A DNA stretch of 64,000 nt from Naasia sp. (GTDB lineage Bacteria > Actinomycetota > Actinomycetes > Actinomycetales > Microbacteriaceae), in NCBI RefSeq assembly GCF_025465545.1, contig NZ_JAODMK010000011.1:27469-91468 (forward strand). The letters run 5' to 3'. Below, piece after piece: positions 59,280 through 64,000 of the stretch. The notes under the pieces are model-generated. The model was not told the origin of the DNA. It worked only from the letters and a program-made list of their open reading frames with translations, and did not search any database. Both the position numbers and the translations under genes were made by a program. The first letter of the stretch is position 1, and the number at the start of each line of letters is the position of its first letter.

Positions 59280-60095
59280 CTAGAACTCGTAGTCCCCGGC
59301 GCCGGCGGCGTCGTCGTATGCCGCGCGCGGGATCTGGGTCGCGAACTTGCCGCCGCTCACATCGATCAGCGTGCCCGTGATGTAGCCGGCACGATCGGAG
59401 GCGAGGAAGCAGATGAGATTGCCGATGTCGTCCTTCGAGCCCCAGCGGCGGAGGGTGAGGGTGTCGAGCAGGCGGCTCTGCTCCGCGGCCGGGCGCTCCG
59501 TGAAGCCGTTCATCTCCGTCGGCACCATGCCGGGGGCGTACGCGTTGACGGTCACGTTGTAAGGACCCAGTTCGCCGGCGAGTGCGCGTGTGAAGTGGGC
59601 GACGGCGGCTTTCGAGGAGGCGTAGGCCGCGTGATTGACCGTCGGCACGATCGCCGCGAACGACGACGCATTGATGATCCTCCCCCAGCCCTGCTTCTTC
59701 ATCACGGGGATGACGGCCTTCGACATGAGAAAGGTGCCCTTCAGGTTGACGTCATGGGCGAAATCCCATTGCTCCTCGGTCAGCTCCTCGATGGACGCGG
59801 TGGCGGTCACGCCGGCGTTGTTGACGAGGATGTCGACACGCCCATAACGGGAAACGACGTCCGCCACGATTGCCCGGAGCCGGGCGAAGTCGCGCACGTC
59901 CCCCGCGAACTGCGCCGACTGGAAGCCGCCGTCCGAGAGCTCGACGCCGAGCTCGTCCAAATCGGCGCGGTTGATGTCGATCGCCACCGTCGTCACGCCT
60001 TCGTGCGCGAGGATGCGCACGATGTCGCGTCCTATGCCACGGGCGCCGCCTGTGACGATGGCGATCTTTGCGTTGAGGTCGATCTGCATCGGCAT
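59280..60095 (-). CDS. Short-chain dehydrogenase/reductase
   Basis: A 271-residue classical SDR. TGGARGIGRDIVRIL binds the cofactor, NNAGV and the catalytic Ser/Tyr/Lys are in INASSFAAIVP and AAYASSKAAVAH. The Asp-Ile after the second strand (AIDINRADL) indicates NAD preference. It resembles gluconate-5-dehydrogenase and sorbose-reductase-like enzymes. AGGAGA precedes the ATG. It lies 2 nt before the alditol-oxidase gene and 13 nt after the lactonase gene, within one operon. Confidence 0.9.
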   Translation of the reverse strand: MPMQIDLNAKIAIVTGGARGIGRDIVRILAHEGVTTVAIDINRADLDELGVELSDGGFQSAQFAGDVRDFARLRAIVADVVSRYGRVDILVNNAGVTATASIEELTEEQWDFAHDVNLKGTFLMSKAVIPVMKKQGWGRIINASSFAAIVPTVNHAAYASSKAAVAHFTRALAGELGPYNVTVNAYAPGMVPTEMNGFTERPAAEQSRLLDTLTLRRWGSKDDIGNLICFLASDRAGYITGTLIDVSGGKFATQIPRAAYDDAAGAGDYEF

Positions 60096-60107
60096 GTCTC
60101 CTGGTTG

Positions 60108-60962
60108 TCAGCCCGCGTACTCGAGTACCGGGAGTCCGGTGACCCCTGGCCGACACGCGAAGACTGCGCCGGCCTCGGGCTGCTCGTCATCGGGAAGGTT
60201 CTCGCGGGACGTGGTGATGTAGAGCGTGTCGAGGGCGTCTCCCCCGAATGCGCATGAGGTGACGTTGGTGACCGGCAGCTCGACGACGTCGACGACCTCG
60301 CCGGACCGGTTGAACCCTCGCACCGCCGACCCGCCGTAGAGCGCGACCCAGACCGACCCGTCCGACGCCACGGTGAGTCCGTCCGGGTTGCCCGCAACGT
60401 CGCCCACCTCCGCGAAAGGACGCCGATCGACCGGCCGACCCTCGGCCATCGTGAAGACATCGATGCGCCGAGTGGGCGTGTCGACGTAGTACATGAGCGC
60501 ACCGTCCGGGCTGAAGCCGAGTCCGTTCGAGATCGTCACGCCGGAGAAGATCACCGAGACCGCATGATCGGCTGCGAGGCGGTAGAGCGAACCTGCCCCC
60601 GCGGGCGCACCATAGCCGAGCGAACCGCAGTAGAGGGAGCCGTCGGGAGCGCATCCCCCCTCGTTCATCCGGAGGCCGGCGTCACTCCACAGGTCGGGCA
60701 ACTGTGTTCGCGTGCCGTCGAGGTCTTCGAGGGTGAAGCCGCGTTCCGTCGCGATGACGACCCCGCCGCCGTATCGCGGGCGCACCAGCGCCGCGATGGG
60801 CGAGCCCGAGGAATCCCGCGAAATCTGACCGGTCGCGTCATTGCGGGTGAGGTACTCGCCCGCCAGCATGTCGACCCATCGCAGTCCGCCCCAGCTTCGG
60901 GACCACACAGCGCCCTCACCGTGGAAGGCGAGCGGAGCGGTGAACTGTTCCGCAGCGGTCAC
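60108..60962 (-). CDS. SMP-30/gluconolactonase-family lactonase
   Basis: A 284-residue six-bladed propeller lactonase. I set the start at the GTG at 60962, because AAGGAGG lies five bases upstream; the open frame can be read back to a TTG at 61001 but would then translate the ribosome-binding site. FHGEGAVWSRSW has the first metal Glu, NEGGCAPDGSLYCGSL and SNGLGFSPDGALMYYVDTP further ligands (Asn and Asp), and GNPDGLTVASDGSVWVAL the last. It hydrolyses an aldonolactone to the free acid with a divalent cation. First gene of the lactonase-SDR-AldO-ADH operon. Confidence 0.9.
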   Translation of the reverse strand: MTAAEQFTAPLAFHGEGAVWSRSWGGLRWVDMLAGEYLTRNDATGQISRDSSGSPIAALVRPRYGGGVVIATERGFTLEDLDGTRTQLPDLWSDAGLRMNEGGCAPDGSLYCGSLGYGAPAGAGSLYRLAADHAVSVIFSGVTISNGLGFSPDGALMYYVDTPTRRIDVFTMAEGRPVDRRPFAEVGDVAGNPDGLTVASDGSVWVALYGGSAVRGFNRSGEVVDVVELPVTNVTSCAFGGDALDTLYITTSRENLPDDEQPEAGAVFACRPGVTGLPVLEYAG

Positions 60963-61046
60963 CCACTCCTCCTTCGGTGTGTGCAGCGGCGAGAGGCTCA
61001 ATCTGGATCAGGTTTGTCGGAATTCCATCACCCGCTGTGACATTCC

Positions 61047-61058
61047 TACCATGATGGT
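61047..61058. promoter_or_regulatory. Palindrome over a probable -10 of the isomerase gene
   Basis: ACCATGATGGT (61048-61058) is a perfect 11-bp palindrome that overlaps TACCAT (61047-61052), a -10-like hexamer ending 9 nt before the ATG at 61062. With no ribosome-binding site visible, the gene may be leaderless and repressed by occupation of this palindrome. The divergent lactonase operon starts 100 nt away. Confidence 0.4.
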
Positions 61059-61061
61059 TGC

Positions 61062-62021
61062 ATGCTCATCTCGGTCTTCCCCAAGGGATTCCTGCGCGAA
61101 ATGATCGTCGACCGCACGATGACAGTCTTCGACTGGATCACGACCGCGAGGCAGCTGCCCCCCGTCGATGGGCTCGAATTGCACGCCGACTTCTTCTGGC
61201 AGACCGACGACGGCTACCTCGATCGCGTTGGGGACACGCTCGCGGCCGCAGGATTCGTGATGCCCATGGTGTGCGTCTCGCCCGACTTCGTGAACCCGGA
61301 CCCGGAGATCCGGAAGCGCGAGCTCGATCGCGAGATCGACATGATCCGGATCGCAGGCCGCATCGGGACCGACAACGCGACCGTACGCGTACTCAGCGGC
61401 ATGGCGCGGCCCGAGGTGCCGCTCGAGCAAGGTCTCGACTGGGCTAGCGAGGCCATCCTGTCTCTCATCCCCATCGCCAAGGAACACGGCGTCACCCTCG
61501 CGCTGGAGAATCACTACAAGGCGAGCACGTGGGAGTACCCCGAGTTCGCGCAGCGCCGCGAGGTCTACCTCGAGCTGCTCTCCCGCATCGACGAACGCGC
61601 CGCGTTCGGAGTCCAGTTCGACCCGTCGAACGCCATCACCGCCGGGCTCGACTCCGCCAAGTTCCTGGAGGAGGTCATCGATCGGGTGGTCTCGATGCAG
61701 GCGTCCGACCGGTTCCTGAGCGATGGGGCGACTCTCGACGAGTTGCGGCTCGCCGACGGCACGATCGGGTACTCGCCGGCGCTTCAGCACGGTGTGATCG
61801 GCCGCGGCCTCAACGACTATCCGAGGATCTTCCGCACCCTGGTGAACGCCGGGTACGACGGCTGGATCTCCATCGAGGACGGCGTCAACGGAATGAGCGA
61901 GATGGCCGACTCGATCGATTTCCTGACCGACGCGCGGGACAGGTACTTCGGAGGCTCCCGCGCGAACCGCATCGCGACGCTCGAGCGCGCGCGGACCGCC
62001 GCGGCCCCAGTCGCGAGGTGA
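61062..62021 (+). CDS. Sugar phosphate isomerase/epimerase-like TIM-barrel protein
   Basis: A 319-residue xylose-isomerase-like (beta/alpha)8 protein. Putative metal ligands are spread as in AP-endonuclease-2-type epimerases: Glu in VTLALENHYK, Asp in FGVQFDPSNA, His in ALQHGVIGRG and Glu in GWISIEDGVNG. The family isomerises or epimerises keto sugars, inosose or hydroxypyruvate. It is divergent from the lactonase operon and probably handles a ketose or keto-acid of the same route. Confidence 0.82.
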   Translation: MLISVFPKGFLREMIVDRTMTVFDWITTARQLPPVDGLELHADFFWQTDDGYLDRVGDTLAAAGFVMPMVCVSPDFVNPDPEIRKRELDREIDMIRIAGRIGTDNATVRVLSGMARPEVPLEQGLDWASEAILSLIPIAKEHGVTLALENHYKASTWEYPEFAQRREVYLELLSRIDERAAFGVQFDPSNAITAGLDSAKFLEEVIDRVVSMQASDRFLSDGATLDELRLADGTIGYSPALQHGVIGRGLNDYPRIFRTLVNAGYDGWISIEDGVNGMSEMADSIDFLTDARDRYFGGSRANRIATLERARTAAAPVAR

Positions 62022-62061
62022 TCGACCGCCGAACCGACCTCCATCCGCGGCCGCTCACGGC

Positions 62062-62087
62062 GGTGACACCTACGCCGCGGTGTAACC
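62062..62087. terminator. Inverted repeat between isomerase and SDR genes
   Basis: GGTGACACC (62062-62070) and GGTGTAACC (62079-62087) form a 9-bp stem with one mismatch around an 8-nt loop, at the 3' ends of two convergent genes and overlapping the SDR stop codon. A plausible bidirectional terminator. Confidence 0.4.
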
Positions 62088-62840
62088 GCCGTCGACCGCG
62101 ATGTCCGTCCCGGTGACGAACGTGGAGGCGTCGGAGGCGAGGAAGATGGCGGCGCCGGCGATCTCGTGAGGTTGCGCCAGCCTGGCCATGGGCGTCAGAC
62201 GCAGCCACTCCTCGAGGCGCTCGGGCATGGTGCGGCTCCTCTCGGTGAGCGGTGTCTCAACGTAACCGGGAGAGATGCTGTTCACGCGCACTCCCCGCTT
62301 CGCCCATTCGACCGCGAGGGACTTGGTGAGCATGACGACCGCGGCCTTCGAGGCGTTGTACGTCGCCTGTGGCTGCGGCCGGTTGACGGCGTACGCGGAC
62401 ATGGACGCGATGTTCACGATGGAACCGGCTCCGGCATTCAGCATGGCGCGGCCCTCCGCCCGACAGCAGCGGAACACTCCGGAGCTGTTGATGTCCATGA
62501 CGGTCGCCCAGTCGTCGTCGGTGACATCCGTCGCGGGTCCGCCCAGATGACGGATGCCCGCGCAGTTCACCGCCACATCGAGACGTCCTTCGGACTCGAG
62601 CACCGTCGCGACCGCTGCATCGACCGAGGCGCTCGACCGCACGTCGAGGGCGACGAAGCGTGCGCCGATGGAATCGGCGGCCGCGGTGGTCGATTCCGAC
62701 GGAAGGTCACCGACCGTCACCTTCGCGCCCGCCTCTCCGAGGGCGCGCGCGATCGCGAGACCTATGCCTCCCGCGCCGCCGGTGACAAGGGCGGCGCGAC
62801 CGGAAAGGCTGAACGGCTCCAGTCCCGTGGGGATGCTCAT
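62070..62840 (-). CDS. Short-chain dehydrogenase/reductase (second)
   Basis: A 256-residue classical SDR starting at the ATG at 62840 with AAGGAGA upstream. TGGAGGIGLAIARALGEAG binds the cofactor, NCAGIRHLGG follows, and the catalytic Ser-Tyr-Lys lie in VNIASMSAYAV and ATYNASKAAVV. VTVGDLPSE indicates an Asp after strand 2, thus NAD preference. Such enzymes oxidise sugar alcohols or reduce ketoses; context favours a polyol or keto-sugar. It is divergent from the epimerase gene. Confidence 0.9.
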   Translation of the reverse strand: MSIPTGLEPFSLSGRAALVTGGAGGIGLAIARALGEAGAKVTVGDLPSESTTAAADSIGARFVALDVRSSASVDAAVATVLESEGRLDVAVNCAGIRHLGGPATDVTDDDWATVMDINSSGVFRCCRAEGRAMLNAGAGSIVNIASMSAYAVNRPQPQATYNASKAAVVMLTKSLAVEWAKRGVRVNSISPGYVETPLTERSRTMPERLEEWLRLTPMARLAQPHEIAGAAIFLASDASTFVTGTDIAVDGGYTAA

Positions 62841-63069
62841 GGGTGTCTCCTTCGACATCGGTGGATTGGGCATTCGCTGCGGACGGGACCGGGTGGGCCG
62901 CCGGGTACCGCGAACTTACCGCCCATCGGCTCATCGAGTCTGTTCACAGATCGCCACCATGTTCCCGGCGAGCCTCCCAACGGTGCGACACCGTCCGTGC
63001 GGCACCTTTGTGGACCTCCAGTAAGGTTTGCGCGATGCTTCGCCGCGTGAGGGAACAAGAGGTGCCGCC

Positions 63070-63936
63070 GTGACCGCCGAACTCGATCTGTGCGTGAATC
63101 CGGGGGTCTGGATGACCGGCTGGAACCGGGATCGGGCCCCTCAGATCGTGCAACGCCTTGCCCGCATCGGCTACCGCCGCGTCATGGTGGTGCTGCGCGA
63201 TCCGTCTGTGTTCGAAGGGGACGGGATCCGCGAACTCGTCGAGGGCGCAGGTCTGGGCGTCGTCACCAACACGAATCAAGTGGCGGGACAGGACATCTCC
63301 AGTGACGACGCCGACGCGCGCGAGCGCGGTGTCGCCCGGCTACGCCGCGCCATTGCGCTGTCGGCGGAGCTGGGCTCCGATCAGCTCACGGGGATCCTCT
63401 ACGGCCCCCTGGGCTCACGCGGCCCCGTCGCCGGCCAGACCTTCGACCGCACCGCGAAGATCCTCGGCGACCTGGCCGAGGAGGCCGCCGCGATCGGGGT
63501 GCGCCTCCTGTGCGAGGTCGTCAACCGATACGAAACCGCCATGATGAACACGGCTGCGGACGGCATGGACTTCGTCCAGCGTTCCGGATCGGAGCGGCTG
63601 GGTCTGCACCTCGACCTCTTCCACATGAACATCGAGGAGGACGACATCGTCGCTGCGATCTCGGACGCGCTCCCGCGGCTCGGCTATCTCGAGATGGAGC
63701 AGAACCACCGGGGAGAGCTGCACCGGGGCCATATCCCGGTCGTGGCCATCCTCGAGGGCGCGATCGGGGCGGGCTACCAAGGCCGGTTCGGCTTGGAGGC
63801 GTTCACGGCGTCGGCCATCGAGCCTGCTCACGCGGCCGGTCTCTCGATCTGGCGGGACGTCCTCGAGACGGACACCCGCATCGCGGAGGATGCCTACGAG
63901 GTGCTCAAGGCGGTGTCGTCCGGGATTCGCTCCTGA
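63070..63936 (+). CDS. D-tagatose/D-psicose 3-epimerase-like TIM-barrel protein
   Basis: A 288-residue protein from the GTG at 63070, with GAGGTG five bases upstream. The four metal ligands of ketose 3-epimerases are readable: Glu in LLCEVVNRYET, Asp and His in GLHLDLFHMNIEE, the NHRG substrate loop in YLEMEQNHRGELHRGH, and Glu in FGLEAFT. The family epimerises ketohexoses or ketopentoses at C3 with Mn or Co. It fits the island as the step that channels a rare ketose into a common one. The preceding ~230-nt divergent gap has ACCTT...AAGGT half-sites, but no firm promoter call. Confidence 0.85.
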   Translation: MTAELDLCVNPGVWMTGWNRDRAPQIVQRLARIGYRRVMVVLRDPSVFEGDGIRELVEGAGLGVVTNTNQVAGQDISSDDADARERGVARLRRAIALSAELGSDQLTGILYGPLGSRGPVAGQTFDRTAKILGDLAEEAAAIGVRLLCEVVNRYETAMMNTAADGMDFVQRSGSERLGLHLDLFHMNIEEDDIVAAISDALPRLGYLEMEQNHRGELHRGHIPVVAILEGAIGAGYQGRFGLEAFTASAIEPAHAAGLSIWRDVLETDTRIAEDAYEVLKAVSSGIRS

Positions 63937-63966
63937 CCCGGCCGGGATACCTGGTTGCTGCCGGAC

Positions 63967-63994
63967 GGCAGCCGCAAGGGCGTCTGCGGCTGCC
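63967..63994 (+). terminator. Strong hairpin after the epimerase gene
   Basis: GGCAGCCGCA (63967-63976) pairs perfectly with TGCGGCTGCC (63985-63994) around an 8-nt loop, 30 nt after the stop codon. An alternative smaller hairpin (GCTGCC/GGCAGC) precedes and competes with it. Position and strength fit an intrinsic-type terminator without U-tract. Confidence 0.55.
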
Positions 63995-64000
63995 CTCCCT

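Noticed and set aside
1..64000. Mobile element or prophage carrying the 26-kb catabolic island
   Set aside because: No integrase, transposase, attachment-site repeat or tRNA gene was found at its edges, and base composition looks uniform by eye. Horizontal acquisition remains possible but unsupported here.
1..64000. CRISPR arrays, tRNA and rRNA genes
   Set aside because: No regularly spaced repeats and no cloverleaf- or rRNA-like sequence was recognised on either strand; a covariance-model scan would be the decisive test.

Overview
The window is very GC-rich, densely coded DNA with frequent 4-nt stop/start overlaps (ATGA, GTGA). Actinobacterial protein families recur throughout: DUF2252, MmyB-type XRE, LAL/LuxR, an EccA/CbxX-like AAA protein and a bifunctional nuclease. 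Several genes lack a usable Shine-Dalgarno but have a -10 hexamer about 10 nt before the start codon, which suggests leaderless mRNAs. Together this points to a chromosome segment of a high-GC actinomycete, most likely Microbacteriaceae; the family assignment is inference. I found no rRNA, tRNA, CRISPR array, transposase or phage gene.

Layout. 1-9.3 kb: housekeeping genes and hypotheticals (Gfo/Idh/MocA oxidoreductase, secreted CAP-like protein, flavodoxin-fold reductase, beta-propeller-like protein, aldo/keto reductase, zinc-ribbon MBL protein, bifunctional nuclease, secreted PepSY-like protein, M20 peptidase). 9.3-14.5 kb: a three-gene molybdopterin oxidoreductase/helical protein/HPP operon, flanked on both sides by pseudogene debris (CaCA exchanger; MmyB-type XRE regulator plus MFS tail). 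Each debris patch carries one copy of a long palindromic repeat. 14.5-24.7 kb: DUF2252, DUF427, then a sulfur-acquisition block (O-acetylhomoserine sulfhydrylase, CoA-binding protein, MetQNI-type transporter, FMN-dependent monooxygenase, FMN reductase) and an AAA ATPase. 24.7-27.6 kb: a divergent IlvD/Edd dehydratase and zinc alcohol dehydrogenase.

27.7-37.8 kb: a LAL-type LuxR regulator, an MFS transporter, a small conserved protein, a three-gene membrane-protein operon, an ornithine cyclodeaminase relative, a small conserved protein and an acyl-CoA synthetase. Two promoters here, about 6 kb apart, share a strikingly conserved operator architecture and are probably both targets of the LAL regulator.

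37.8-63.9 kb: a 26-kb island for uptake and catabolism of one or more polyols, rare sugars or sugar acids. It has five apparent regulatory divergons. (1) Zinc ADH, tartrate-dehydrogenase-like enzyme and ALDH opposite PfkB kinase and DeoR. (2) A PRISE-like SDR opposite a second DeoR. (3) An RbsABC-type importer, cyclase-fold hydrolase, class I aldolase and PfkB kinase opposite GntR and a mannitol-dehydrogenase-family enzyme. (4) Amidohydrolase and zinc ADH opposite AraC. (5) SMP-30 lactonase, SDR, alditol-oxidase-like flavoprotein and zinc ADH opposite a TIM-barrel isomerase, followed by an SDR/epimerase pair. The logic is import, oxidation or epimerisation to a ketose, phosphorylation and aldol cleavage, with parallel oxidative lactone/aldonate branches. 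The substrate cannot be read from the sequence. The dehydratase/ADH pair at 24.7-27.6 kb may belong to the same metabolism, because its ADH is a close paralogue of one in the island.
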